Below, piece by piece: positions 36,158 to 44,816 of a stretch of DNA of 64,000 nt; the first letter of the stretch is position 1; each line of letters begins with the position of its first letter. Both the position numbers and the translations under genes were made by a program. The DNA is from Pseudomonas kielensis (GTDB lineage Bacteria; Pseudomonadota; Gammaproteobacteria; Pseudomonadales; Pseudomonadaceae). Below the pieces are notes generated by a model. That model saw only the letters and a program-made list of their open reading frames with translations. It searched no databases and was not told the DNA's origin. Location: NCBI RefSeq assembly GCF_014236655.1, contig NZ_JACMYG010000003.1:1-64000 (forward strand). The letters run 5' to 3'.

Positions 36158-37408
36158 TTAGCGAATAGCTGCCAGGCAGCGCTCGAAAATATCCAGGCCT
36201 GCTTCCAGGACGTGCGGCTCGATCGTCAGGGGTGGCAGCAGACGGATGATGTGCCGGGATTTTCCGCTGGGCATCAGCAGCAGGCCCTGCTGTCTGGCGC
36301 TTTCGAGTAGCTGTGCCAACACCGCCGTGGCGGGTGCGCCTTCGGGCGTGAGAAGTTCAATACCGCGCATGGCCCCGACACCGGTCAATTTGCCGAGATA
36401 GGGCGACAGCTTGTTCTGCTGCCAGGCCTGATAGCGGTTGAGGATCGCCTGTTCCTGGGATTCACCCCAGGCCGCCAGGTTGGCATCGGTCATCTCGTCC
36501 AGGGTGGCCAGCGCCGCCGCGCATGCAATCGGGTTACCGGAGTAAGTGCCTCCCAGTCCGCCTTTGGGCAGGGTGTCGAGCAGTGCTTTTTTGCCGACCA
36601 CCGCGCCCAGCGGCAGGCCGCCGGCAATGCTTTTGCCCAGCAGGATCAGATCCGGTTCTATGCCCAGGCGGGTGAAGGCAAACCGTTGCCCGGTACGCCC
36701 GAATCCCGACTGGATTTCATCGACGATGAGCAGAATGCCTTTTTCATCGCAGAACCTGCGCAGTGCTTGTGCGAACGACGGCTCGAGCGCCAGGAACCCG
36801 CCTTCTCCCTGCACCGGTTCGAGAATGAAACAGGCCACTTCATTGACGTCGATTTCGACGCTGAACAACCGATCCAGGGCTTTGAGCGCCTCCTCGGTCG
36901 TGACCCCGTTGTCTTGACTGGGGTAGGGCAGGTGGTAAACCGGGCCGGGCAGGGTCCCGACTCGCTGCTTATAGGGCGCGACTTTGCCGTTCAGGTTCAG
37001 GGTGGCCAGGGTCCGTCCATGGAAGCCGCCATCAAAGGCAATGACCGCCGTTCGGCCGGTCGCCGCGCGGACGATTTTCAGCGCGTTTTCTGCCGCCTCC
37101 GCACCGCTGTTGGTCAACATGCCGCTGACCGCATACGACACCGGGATGAAGCTGGCCAGGCGCTCCATGAACTGCTTGTACGGTGCGTGTGGCGCGGCGT
37201 TGAAGGCGTAGTGGGTCAGTCGGCCGGCTTGCGTGCAGACCGCCTCGACAATCCGTGGGTTGCAATGGCCCAGGTTGAGCACGCCGATGCCACCGACGAA
37301 GTCGATGTAGCGCTTGCCGTCCGTGTCCCAGACATGGGCATTGAGACCGTGGCTCAAGGTGACGGGGTGGACAATGGCGATGGACTCGCTGATGGATGAC
37401 GCGGTCAT
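36158..37408 (-). CDS. class III aminotransferase, 4-aminobutyrate type
   Basis: A 416-residue PLP-dependent aminotransferase. GGIGVLNLGHCNPRIVEAV, TNSGAEAAENALKIVR, FILEPVQGEGGF, the VDEIQSGFGRTG block and the PLP lysine in LLGKSIAGGLPLGAVV are all intact. By overall look it belongs with GabT-like omega-amino-acid aminotransferases, which transfer an amino group to 2-oxoglutarate. It is divergent from the ABC importer across 370 bp and could process the imported compound or the product of the kinase-lyase fusion. Confidence 0.9.
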   Translation of the reverse strand: MTASSISESIAIVHPVTLSHGLNAHVWDTDGKRYIDFVGGIGVLNLGHCNPRIVEAVCTQAGRLTHYAFNAAPHAPYKQFMERLASFIPVSYAVSGMLTNSGAEAAENALKIVRAATGRTAVIAFDGGFHGRTLATLNLNGKVAPYKQRVGTLPGPVYHLPYPSQDNGVTTEEALKALDRLFSVEIDVNEVACFILEPVQGEGGFLALEPSFAQALRRFCDEKGILLIVDEIQSGFGRTGQRFAFTRLGIEPDLILLGKSIAGGLPLGAVVGKKALLDTLPKGGLGGTYSGNPIACAAALATLDEMTDANLAAWGESQEQAILNRYQAWQQNKLSPYLGKLTGVGAMRGIELLTPEGAPATAVLAQLLESARQQGLLLMPSGKSRHIIRLLPPLTIEPHVLEAGLDIFERCLAAIR

Positions 37409-37778
37409 GGGGTGGTCCCTGGCTTCATGGATTTTTCCCTATGAAAGCGAGGATCGCCTGGCCACCACAAGCGAAAAGAAATGCCCCGGTCATTCCATAA
37501 ACTCCTGAAGTGTCCCGACGCTGGATTTCTCAACCCGGCACGGCATTGCGCCAATGCCGCATCCAGCAGCCGAGGACCTGTGCCATGGCGCACGAGGCAG
37601 AGGTTTGCCGCGAGCATTTCGCGGTCAACCCGGCATAGTGTCGGTCAACTCCGGCAATGTGTCAGGCAGGCTGACACCTTGCTTGGTGCATTCCAAAATT
37701 GCCTATGCAAAACTTTTTGTGAAGGCTGGGTGAACAACCCCTGAAAAATAAATAATAACTCTTCGAAGGTGCCAACCG
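37409..37778. other. divergent regulatory region, aminotransferase / ABC importer
   Basis: 370 bp without a gene. It contains GTGTCAG / CTGACAC (37659-37665, 37671-37677), a perfect 7-bp inverted repeat with a 5-base spacer, and an AT-rich segment directly before the importer (AAAAATAAATAATAAC around 37743-37758). The dyad lies about 100 bp before the binding-protein start and is a candidate operator. Confidence 0.5.
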
Positions 37779-38567
37779 ATGCTAACCAGAAAGCTCAAAG
37801 GCTTGATTGTCGCTTCCACCGTGGCGGCTGCGGCGTTACTTTCCACCTGCGCTGTTCTGGCTGACGATCTGCAGAAGATCCAGGACGCCAAAGAGATCCG
37901 GATCGCCATGAGCGGTCAGTACTCCCCCTTCAGCTTTGCCAACGAACAGAACCAGATTGTCGGCTTCGACGCCTCCATCAGCGAGGCCCTGGCGGAACGC
38001 ATGGGGGTCAAGGTGACGATCGTCACCACGCCATTCGACGGGATCATCGCCGGCCTGCTGGCAAAGAAATACGACGCCATCATCGCCTCCATGACCATTA
38101 CCCCGGAACGCCAGAAGGCCGTGGATTTTGTCGGTCCCTATTACCATGCGGGCCGCACGATCGTGGTCAAGGAGGGCTCGCCCATCCAGAGCCTGGATGA
38201 CCTCAAGGATGTGACCGTCGGCGTCACGCTCGGCGATGCCCACGACAAGTGGGCCCGGGCGCGCGGCAACCTCAAGGTCAGGACCTACAAGGGGCTGCCG
38301 GAAATGCTGGTTGACCTGGAGGCCGGGCGGATCAACGCACTGGTAATGGACAGTGTTCCAGTGCTGGTTGCCGTCAAGGAAACCGGGCAGAAGGTGCGCA
38401 TCATTACCCCGCCCGAGAGCGACGGTGGCATTGAAGGCATGGGCATTGCGCTGCGCAAGAACAACCCTGAGCTCAAGGCGACGATGCAGCAGGCCCTGCA
38501 AGACATGCTCGCCGACGGCACCTACGAAAAGATCTCGATGAAGTGGATCGGCAACGATATCCGCTGA
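37779..38567 (+). CDS. amino-acid ABC transporter substrate-binding protein
   Basis: A 262-residue periplasmic binding protein (family 3). The signal peptide is GLIVASTVAAAALLSTCAVLA, and the mature chain begins with KIRIAM-like EIRIAMSGQYSPFSF, followed by GFDASISEALAERMG and MTITPERQKAVDFVGPYY. It binds a polar amino acid or related amino compound. It is the first gene of the importer operon. A cysteine occurs in the signal region but no convincing lipobox was seen. Confidence 0.92.
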   Translation: MLTRKLKGLIVASTVAAAALLSTCAVLADDLQKIQDAKEIRIAMSGQYSPFSFANEQNQIVGFDASISEALAERMGVKVTIVTTPFDGIIAGLLAKKYDAIIASMTITPERQKAVDFVGPYYHAGRTIVVKEGSPIQSLDDLKDVTVGVTLGDAHDKWARARGNLKVRTYKGLPEMLVDLEAGRINALVMDSVPVLVAVKETGQKVRIITPPESDGGIEGMGIALRKNNPELKATMQQALQDMLADGTYEKISMKWIGNDIR

Positions 38568-38630
38568 TTCATCGCACGCCTGGCTCGACCTGGGGTCGGG
38601 CCAGTCAATCCGACTTTTCCGAGGGTTCCC

Positions 38631-39278
38631 ATGGATCTGACACTCATACAGCGCACATTCCCGTTTTTCCTCGAAGCGGCGTGGATTACCGTGCAGATCT
38701 CGGTGCTGGCTCTGCTCCTGGGGTTACTGGTGGCGTTCGTGCTGGTGGCTGCGCGGTTGTCCACGGTGTTCCTGTTCCGGTGCCTGGCAAGAATCTACGT
38801 CAGCGTTTTTCGCGGCACGCCGTGCCTGGTTCAATTGTTCATCATTTACTTCGGCGGGCCGCAGATCGGCCTTGAACTGGAGCCGTTCGCGGCCGGGGTG
38901 ATTGGCCTGGGCCTGAACATTGCGGCGTATATGGCCGAATCCATTCGCGGCGCCATCAGCAACGTCGACCCGGGCCAGGAAGAAGCGGCGCGTTCCATTG
39001 GTTTCGGACGCCGCCAGACGTTATGGCTGGTCACGCTGCCCCAGGCGGCCAAGTTGATGATTCGGCCCCTGGGGGTGAACGCGGTCGCACTGATCAAAGG
39101 CTCGGCCCTGGTATCGACTATTTCGGTGGTTGAACTTTCCTATACCGCGCAGCGTTTTATCAGCTCGACCTACAAGCCCTTTGAAATTTTCATGGTGTCT
39201 GCGCTGCTGTACATCGTGATGGTCTACTCGGTTCGATTTGTCGTCGACTATCTCGACAATCGTTTCGCGGCAAGGTGA
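38631..39278 (+). CDS. amino-acid ABC transporter permease (first)
   Basis: A 215-residue His/Glu/Gln/Arg/opine-type permease. It has several membrane helices (AAWITVQISVLALLLGLLVAFVLV-type start) and the cytoplasmic EAA loop as QEEAARSIGFGRRQTLWLVTLPQA. It forms the channel with the next gene. The FRGTPCLVQLFIIYFG segment is a family hallmark. It lies 63 bp after the binding-protein gene. Confidence 0.92.
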   Translation: MDLTLIQRTFPFFLEAAWITVQISVLALLLGLLVAFVLVAARLSTVFLFRCLARIYVSVFRGTPCLVQLFIIYFGGPQIGLELEPFAAGVIGLGLNIAAYMAESIRGAISNVDPGQEEAARSIGFGRRQTLWLVTLPQAAKLMIRPLGVNAVALIKGSALVSTISVVELSYTAQRFISSTYKPFEIFMVSALLYIVMVYSVRFVVDYLDNRFAAR

Positions 39279-39288
39279 GAACATACCC

Positions 39289-39948
39289 ATGCAAGGTCTG
39301 GATCTAAGCATCGTTACACCTTATTCCGAGTTGCTGGCGACGGGTCTGTGGTGGACGGTCGTGATGTTTGTCAGTTCCAGCATCTTGAGTTTGCTGGCAG
39401 GGATCGCCTTTGCCCTGATCGTGCTGTACGCGCCAAAACTCATGGCGTTGCCGGTGCGTTTTATGACCTGGCTGCTGATGGGCACGCCACTGCTGCTGCA
39501 GTTGTACGTGATTTATTACGGCCTGGTGCAGGTGGGGATAGACATTCCCGCCCTGGGGGCGGGCATCATCGGTCTTAGCCTGCACTTTGCGGTCTACAAC
39601 GCCGACGTGATCCGCGCTGGCGTGGTGTCAGTCGACCCCGGGCAGATCGAAGGCGCCCGCTCCATCGGCCTGAGCCGTGGCCAGACCCAGCGCTACGTTG
39701 TCGTCCCGCAAGCGTTGCGCAGCACCATTGCCCCCCTGGGCAACAACCTGATTGTCCTGCTCAAGGACACGTCTCTGGTTTCCATCATCGGTATTGCCGA
39801 GTTGGTGTATAGCGCCCAGCTTGCGGTGAGTGAAACCTACAGCCCATTTGAGTTTTATCTGACTGTTGCGGTTATTTACTATGCAGCCAACCTTGTTCTG
39901 GAAGTCGGCCTGCATCTTCTCGAAAAAAAGGTAGAGATGTCACGATGA
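39289..39948 (+). CDS. amino-acid ABC transporter permease (second)
   Basis: A 219-residue permease of the same type, with [17 protein letters not shown] and the EAA loop [26 protein letters not shown] 39289 was chosen over an upstream frame start inside the first permease. Its stop overlaps the ATPase start by 4 bp, giving translational coupling. The pair of non-identical permeases suits a polar amino-acid importer. Confidence 0.92.
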   Translation: MQGLDLSIVTPYSELLATGLWWTVVMFVSSSILSLLAGIAFALIVLYAPKLMALPVRFMTWLLMGTPLLLQLYVIYYGLVQVGIDIPALGAGIIGLSLHFAVYNADVIRAGVVSVDPGQIEGARSIGLSRGQTQRYVVVPQALRSTIAPLGNNLIVLLKDTSLVSIIGIAELVYSAQLAVSETYSPFEFYLTVAVIYYAANLVLEVGLHLLEKKVEMSR

Positions 39949-40712
39949 TCAGCGAAAAATTCATGGTTGAGGTCAAGGGCGCACGCAAGGCCTACGGCGC
40001 ACTCGAAGTACTCAAGGGCATCGATCTTTCGGTCTCGCGCGGACAAATCGTCGCCATCATCGGCCCCAGCGGATCGGGTAAAAGCACGCTGTTGCGGTCA
40101 ATCAATCAACTGGAAGTGCTTAACGATGGCGAGATCTGGCTGGAGGGTGAACAAGTCAATCGGCCATTGAAAGGTCGTGCCTATGAGCAGCATATAAACG
40201 CCGTGCGTCAGCAGATGGGCATGGTGTTCCAGCACTTCAATTTGTTCCCGCACTTGACCGTGTTTGAAAACATTGCGCTTGGCCCGATCAAGCTCAAGGG
40301 CCTTTCGAAAAAAGCTTCCCGTGAACTGGCAATGGAATATTTGTCAAAAGTAGGGTTGGCCAACAAGTTCGATGAGTACCCCTCGCGCCTGTCGGGCGGC
40401 CAGAAGCAGCGCGTGGCGATTGCCAGGGCACTGGCGATGCAGCCCAAGGTCATGCTGTTCGACGAGGCGACATCGGCACTGGACCCCGAGCTTGTCGAGG
40501 AGGTCAACCAGGTCATGAAGCAGCTCGCGGCGGAACACATGACCATGTTGATCGTCACCCACGAAATGCGGTTTGCCGGCGAAGTGGCAGACCGGATTGT
40601 GTTCATGGATGGGGGGGTGGTTGTGGAGGAGGGCGCACCGCAGGATATTTTGCAAAACCCGGTCCACGAGCGGACGCGGTCATTCCTGAAAAAGCACCTG
40701 CATGATCGATAG
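39945..40712 (+). CDS. amino-acid ABC transporter ATPase
   Basis: A 255-residue ATPase. Walker A is GPSGSGKST, the Q-loop follows [13 protein letters not shown], the signature is [15 protein letters not shown] and Walker B is [13 protein letters not shown], with the switch histidine in LIVTHEM. It energises import through the two permeases. It ends the operon; a REP element pair follows. Confidence 0.94.
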   Translation: MISEKFMVEVKGARKAYGALEVLKGIDLSVSRGQIVAIIGPSGSGKSTLLRSINQLEVLNDGEIWLEGEQVNRPLKGRAYEQHINAVRQQMGMVFQHFNLFPHLTVFENIALGPIKLKGLSKKASRELAMEYLSKVGLANKFDEYPSRLSGGQKQRVAIARALAMQPKVMLFDEATSALDPELVEEVNQVMKQLAAEHMTMLIVTHEMRFAGEVADRIVFMDGGVVVEEGAPQDILQNPVHERTRSFLKKHLHDR

Positions 40713-40744
40713 CGTGTAGGGCTGCGATCTTTTGATCTTGGCCA

Positions 40745-40857
40745 TGTGGGAGCGAGCTTGCTCGCGATGGGGCCGGCACAGCCAACATCGACGATGCCTG
40801 GCATACAGTCATCTCGAGCAAGCGCAACGCCGCCCGGCGGCTCCTACAGATGCAGAG
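40745..40857. repeat. REP element pair (REPIN-like)
   Basis: GTGGGAGCGAGC-TTGCTCGCGATGG (about 40746-40770) opens the block, and the inverse-oriented CGGCGGCTCCTACA (about 40839-40852) closes it, about 70 bp apart. These are typical short intergenic palindromes of Pseudomonas. A related single copy lies at 55597-55621. The right part overlaps the 3' end of the histidine phosphatase gene. Confidence 0.7.
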
Positions 40858-41458
40858 CGCTTGACCAGCGCTGTCCGTCAAAGGTGAAGCAAACAGACTC
40901 ACCATTAACGATTGGGTTCGCCTGGTCGAACTCACGAAACGCGTCCATGGCCGCGGCATCGATTCGCTGGGGTGCCAGCAGAATCAGCCAGCGTACGACC
41001 TGCATGAACTGTCCGTGGCCGAACACCAGCACCGAGCCGGTTTTGCCTTGCAGTTGGCGCAGCGTTGTTTGCGCGCGCAGCACCAGGCCGCGGAAGGACT
41101 CTGTCCCGGGGCCGTTGCTGTGATCCGGCTCGCTGGCGCGCCAATAGGCTTCTACCCAAGGACGTCTTTGCGCCGCCGTTGTCTTCATGCAGTTCGCGGG
41201 CGAGAGGTAGGTGAACTCCTCGACCGGCCACACCTCTACCGGGACGCCCGGGAATTTGCGCAGGGTGGGGGCTGCGGTATCTTGGGCTCGGATGAACGGC
41301 GACATGACGATCAACTCCGGTGCCGCCTCAAAAGACTGGGCAATGGCCTGGGCCTGGGCTTTGCCGCGCTCAGTGAGGGCAATCAGGGCCGGGTCCGATG
41401 ATGCTCCGCCGGCATTGGCGGCGCTCTCGCCATGTCTGATCCACGTTACCGTCAACAC
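40844..41458 (-). CDS. histidine phosphatase family protein
   Basis: A 204-residue phosphoglycerate-mutase-like phosphatase. The phospho-histidine motif is RHGESAAN near the amino end, with VMSPFIRAQDTAAPTL and the second histidine in VLVFGHGQFMQVV. The physiological substrate is unknown. There is no ATG: I used GTG 41458, which follows GAGGGGCAGG; TTG 41455 or TTG 41497 are alternatives. The 3' end overlaps the REP block. It is divergent from AzlC across 114 bp. Confidence 0.82.
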   Translation of the reverse strand: MLTVTWIRHGESAANAGGASSDPALIALTERGKAQAQAIAQSFEAAPELIVMSPFIRAQDTAAPTLRKFPGVPVEVWPVEEFTYLSPANCMKTTAAQRRPWVEAYWRASEPDHSNGPGTESFRGLVLRAQTTLRQLQGKTGSVLVFGHGQFMQVVRWLILLAPQRIDAAAMDAFREFDQANPIVNGESVCFTFDGQRWSSALHL

Positions 41459-41572
41459 CAGGTCCTGCCCCTCGCTGATTAATTCATCCGGGCACAATAA
41501 ATCCCCCGGCAGGGCTTTGTAAGCTTTATGGTCTCGATACCTGGCGACGCGAACACACTACAAGGAGTCCAC

Positions 41573-42313
41573 ATGCCCTACCGAACAGCAAGGGAAGCAT
41601 TCATGCACGGTGTGCGGGCGCTGTTGCCATTGAGTCCCGGGGTCGTGCCCTTTGGCTTGTTGACGGGGGTCATGGCTATCAGCCTGGGCCTTTCGCCCGG
41701 CACGACCATGGGCATGACGCTGCTGTTCTACTCCGGATCGGCGCAGATGGTTGCGCTGCAATTGCTGCATACGGGCGTCATGCCGCTGGCGATTGTGGTG
41801 ACGGCCCTGGTGATCAACTTGCGCTTCATCATGTACAGCGCATCACTGGCACCCCATCTGCATCATTTGCCCCGCCGCTGGACCTGGCCCTTGTCCTACA
41901 TGCTGTCCGACCAGTCCTACGCCCTATGCAGTGTCAAACTGGCGTCCGGCGAGCTCGGGCGATTTGCCCAGCATTACTATGCCGGCACCGCCGTTGCCAT
42001 GTGGCTGGTATGGCAACTGTCGGTATTGGCAGGCATCTACCTGGGCGCCAGCATTCCCGAAAGCTGGTCGCTGAGTTTTGCCATCCCGCTGTCGTTTCTC
42101 GCGTTGCTGGTGCCCGGTATACGCAATGCACCGAGTCTGGGGGCCGCCACGGTAGGCGGATTGATCGCCGTGTTTGCGGTGGACATGCCCTATAACCTGG
42201 GCCTGGTCAGCGCCTCTGTGGGTGGCGTGGTGGCGGGGGTGTTGCTCGAGAATCTGCGCAAGCGCCCATCGAGCGAAGCGCTGGCCGCTGACGCCGAGGG
42301 GGAAACACGATGA
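41573..42313 (+). CDS. azlC: AzlC-family amino-acid exporter subunit
   Basis: A 246-residue membrane protein. The family start GVRALLPLSPGVVPFGLLTG and LLFYSGSAQMVALQLL are intact, as is VINLRFIMYSASLAPHL. AzlC with AzlD exports branched-chain amino acids or analogues. AAGGAG lies 7 bases before ATG 41573; the frame extends upstream but with no better start. It overlaps azlD by 4 bp (ATGA). Confidence 0.9.
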   Translation: MPYRTAREAFMHGVRALLPLSPGVVPFGLLTGVMAISLGLSPGTTMGMTLLFYSGSAQMVALQLLHTGVMPLAIVVTALVINLRFIMYSASLAPHLHHLPRRWTWPLSYMLSDQSYALCSVKLASGELGRFAQHYYAGTAVAMWLVWQLSVLAGIYLGASIPESWSLSFAIPLSFLALLVPGIRNAPSLGAATVGGLIAVFAVDMPYNLGLVSASVGGVVAGVLLENLRKRPSSEALAADAEGETR

Positions 42314-42636
42314 GCGACCTGAGTTTGTGGGGGCTGTTCCTGGCGGTCGGGTTGGGCACGTTCGCCATGCGTCTTTCCTTTGTCGAACTGTATGGCCGAC
42401 TGCGCATCCCGGCGCTGCTCAGGCGAGCCTTGCTCTATGTGCCGGCGAGTGTGCTGGCGGCCCTGGTGCTGCCCGCCGTGGTGTACCCCGGTGGCCAGGG
42501 TGAATTTGTCCTGGCCAATGCGCAGATCCCCGCCGCCATTCTGGCTGCCTGGGTCGCCTGGAAGACTCGCAATACGCTGCTGACACTGGTGGTCGGGATG
42601 GGGGCGTTGTGGTTGTTGAAGTATTTTGCCGGGTAA
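42310..42636 (+). CDS. azlD: AzlD-family amino-acid exporter subunit
   Basis: A 108-residue membrane protein with three to four hydrophobic helices (LWGLFLAVGLGTFAMRLSF, LLYVPASVLAALVLPAVVY, AAILAAWVAWKTRN). It pairs with AzlC to form the small exporter. Overlap with azlC shows coupled translation. Confidence 0.9.
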   Translation: MSDLSLWGLFLAVGLGTFAMRLSFVELYGRLRIPALLRRALLYVPASVLAALVLPAVVYPGGQGEFVLANAQIPAAILAAWVAWKTRNTLLTLVVGMGALWLLKYFAG

Positions 42637-42666
42637 CGGCCACCTGTGCTGTGGGCAAGCAGGAGG

Positions 42667-42876
42667 TCACTCGGGCGTCATCAGCACCGCCAACGTCAGG
42701 CTGATGAATTCCTCGTTGTGGTCGATGGTGTCCAGGGCGCCGCGCACCTGATCGGCAACATCGGCCGAGCCGCGCAGCTCGACCCAGTTCGACAGTTCCA
42801 GGATGGCCGCTTCGAGGGCGAGCTGGTTTTCGTTGAGCTTGAAGAGCAGGGAAGGCAGCAGGTCGGAATTGGGCAT
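42667..42876 (-). CDS. small helical protein, unknown function
   Basis: A 69-residue acidic, all-helical protein with GGAGG 7 bases before ATG. The stretch AAILELSNWVELRG, then a short gap and VRGALDTIDHNEEFISLTL, parallels the 76-residue protein at 55298-55528 (ACKEIADWVDKHDG, RDRLQDIEKDAPLIQNAL), so the two look like paralogues. Not recognised as a known domain. Converges with azlD. Confidence 0.72.
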   Translation of the reverse strand: MPNSDLLPSLLFKLNENQLALEAAILELSNWVELRGSADVADQVRGALDTIDHNEEFISLTLAVLMTPE

Positions 42877-43139
42877 GGTGGATCCTCCGTGGTGGTTTCA
42901 GCGTAGCAGCCACATCAGCGGGAGGAGGCGGGAAGGGCGGGCAGGGGGCAGGCGCCGGGTGACTGGAGAAACGTGATCGGGTAATTGAAGATCGGGCGGT
43001 TCTCATCGATACATCGAGGACGCCGCGGCTGGTCGAGAGTATTTTTGTGTTCGGTGATGGCGTATTGATATTGCTGCCTGCATACTCTCGAACGGCACAT
43101 TTGCCTGCCATCACGCCGCCTGGGCATGGAAGTCCGCAC

Positions 43140-43232
43140 TTGATAAAACAAAAAATCTTCGCCGCATTGATCTTGGTTGCCGCTACGGCGTATTCGGTGT
43201 TTAACCTATTCAACATGCTGACCTACGGCTAG
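43140..43232 (+). CDS. possible 30-residue membrane peptide
   Basis: A TTG-started 30-codon frame encoding one hydrophobic helix (FAALILVAATAYSVFNLF) after three polar or charged residues, IKQK. GGAAG lies about 9 bases before the TTG. Single-helix peptides of this kind are common in Pseudomonas, but without comparison it remains a guess. Confidence 0.35.
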   Translation: MIKQKIFAALILVAATAYSVFNLFNMLTYG

Positions 43233-43279
43233 TCGCGACCAGGGTCAGACACCCCCGTTACCGTCAATTAGTGAGTCTT

Positions 43280-43507
43280 ATGAAAGATGACCTGAGGAAC
43301 CAGGCGCTGACCAACTGGCGCAGACTGTTCCTGATGCCCCAGAACCTGATCAACGCCGAGGATCGCTATGAAAAGCTGCTGCGCGCTGCCGATCATATGG
43401 AGCGCACGCAGTTGATCAGCAGTGACGAGTGGCGTGCGCTTGTCCAGCAGGCGGGTACTTCTTTTGCCAGTACCGCGCAATGCATGGGGGGATCGGTTCA
43501 GGAGTGA
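43280..43507 (+). CDS. small conserved-looking protein, unknown function
   Basis: A 75-residue helical protein. EDRYEKLLRAADHMERTQLI followed by SSDEWRALVQQAG gives a compact two- to three-helix pattern with charged surface residues. ATG 43280 was chosen over GTG 43271; no strong ribosome site precedes either, though TGAGTC occurs just upstream. No domain recognised. Confidence 0.55.
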   Translation: MKDDLRNQALTNWRRLFLMPQNLINAEDRYEKLLRAADHMERTQLISSDEWRALVQQAGTSFASTAQCMGGSVQE

Positions 43508-43539
43508 AAGGGTGGAGGCTGATGGTTGACGCCTGCGCG

Positions 43540-43740
43540 TTAGTAGCTGGTGGCCTGGCCGAGGGTGTTTTCCTGCGTGCAGGCCATGAGGTGCAACGGC
43601 ATTGGCGGTTGCTCATCGGTGCAGGTAATTTCCAGATTGCCCACCACCTGGGGCGCGCGCTCACTCAGTCGGGCCGACTCTTGTTCCTTTTCCTTGGCCA
43701 TTTTCGCGTGGTTCGCTGCGATTTCATGAAGAGTTGACAC
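43540..43740 (-). CDS. small protein, unknown function
   Basis: A 66-residue protein with a highly charged amino-terminal helix (HEIAANHAKMAKEKEQESA) and a carboxy-terminal part with two cysteines (LEITCTDEQPPMPLHLMACT). The start is GTG 43740, preceded by CGGAGA 6 bases upstream; an in-frame ATG at 43764 has none. Function unknown. Confidence 0.55.
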   Translation of the reverse strand: MSTLHEIAANHAKMAKEKEQESARLSERAPQVVGNLEITCTDEQPPMPLHLMACTQENTLGQATSY

Positions 43741-43980
43741 GTTACATCTCCGGTGACTGACCAAGCGTTTCGCTGGTGTCCTTTAACGTTAGATTGAATT
43801 AGCCCTGCGCGTCAGAATTTCGTCATTGCGCGGCGCTAGTGCGGGCTTGTGCAATCCCTAAGCCAGACAGTATAGGGCTAACCCCATGACTTATCGCTAC
43901 GCGACGAATGGTGGGGCAGTTGCGTTAAACAATTGTGACTGAGCCTGATGCCAGGCGATCACTCGTTCGCCTGCCGAGCG

Positions 43981-44021
43981 GGCAGTGCGGGCCCCGCCGT
44001 CGACGTGGGGCCCGCACTGCC
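43981..44021. terminator. strong 15-bp hairpin after the hemerythrin gene
   Basis: A perfect inverted repeat GGCAGTGCGGGCCCC / GGGGCCCGCACTGCC with an 11-base loop, 9 bp beyond the hemerythrin stop (minus strand). It has no T-run but is the obvious transcription end for that gene. Confidence 0.6.
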
Positions 44022-44029
44022 GGTGCCGG

Positions 44030-44506
44030 TCAGGCGGCGACTTTGCCGGCGCTGAGGTCTTTTTTGTACTGCGCCTTCATGGCTTCCATCTGTTTACCCA
44101 GCTCTTGCAGCGTGGCGTTGCCCAAGAGCTTTTTCGCCTGGGGAAACATCTCGGTTTCTTCCTCCTTGATGTGATGCTCCAGCAGCTCCTTCACCACCTT
44201 GGCCCGACCGGCAAATTCCGGGGTGGTGGGGTCGGTCAGCTTGAGGTCGGGCAACACCAGGGAATCGACCGTGCGGTGTTCTTCCTTGGCCTCGTAGTAC
44301 ATTTCATCCTGCTCCTTGCCCCCGGCTTTTTTGAATGCCGGGTACAGGATGTCCTCTTCCAGGCGGGTGTGGATGGCGATCTCCATCTCCAGCTTGGCCA
44401 CCAGTTCGGTGCGTTTTTTCACGGCGCGGTCGGTCGACTCACTGAGTTGGGTGAGGAGGGCTTTGACGCGCTCGTGGTCAGCTTGCAACAGGTCAATGGC
44501 GTTCAT
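44030..44506 (-). CDS. hemerythrin HHE domain protein
   Basis: A 158-residue four-helix protein. The iron-ligand pattern is visible in ADHERVKALL, HTRLEEDILYP, EEHRTVD and HHIKEEETEMFP. It may bind oxygen, nitric oxide or iron in the cytoplasm. The start ATG 44506 follows AGAGGTGA. The amino-terminal extension of the frame to 44596 has no support. Confidence 0.88.
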   Translation of the reverse strand: MNAIDLLQADHERVKALLTQLSESTDRAVKKRTELVAKLEMEIAIHTRLEEDILYPAFKKAGGKEQDEMYYEAKEEHRTVDSLVLPDLKLTDPTTPEFAGRAKVVKELLEHHIKEEETEMFPQAKKLLGNATLQELGKQMEAMKAQYKKDLSAGKVAA

Positions 44507-44816
44507 GCAGGTCACCTCTTTGGTCACGGGGGCATTGCGGTTCGGTCTGTGCCTAGCGCGGGAAACACCCAACAGATATTGCAGGGCCTGTGCCAACGAG
44601 ATGAATTAATTAGATTTGTAAAATCAAATACTTACGATGAGTCTTGGCGCGGTTTGCCATGCAGCTTGCACGGAACGGCGTAGCGCGCCGTGCAAAAAAC
44701 GTGATGCCAGGGCCTGAAAAAACCTCGGGCCAGGCACGCCCCGGAGCAGGGCCTGCGCGGCCAATCAGGGGCGAAATGATTTACACTAGCGCCCCTTTCG
44801 TGGAGGCCGGTGATTG
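44507..44816. other. divergent intergenic region, hemerythrin / desaturase
   Basis: 310 bp without a gene. An AT-rich stretch (44600-44640, TTAATTAGATTTGTAAAATC) should contain promoters. A hairpin TTGCACGG / CCGTGCAA lies at 44666-44695 with a GC-rich internal part. No RNA gene was recognised. Confidence 0.4.
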
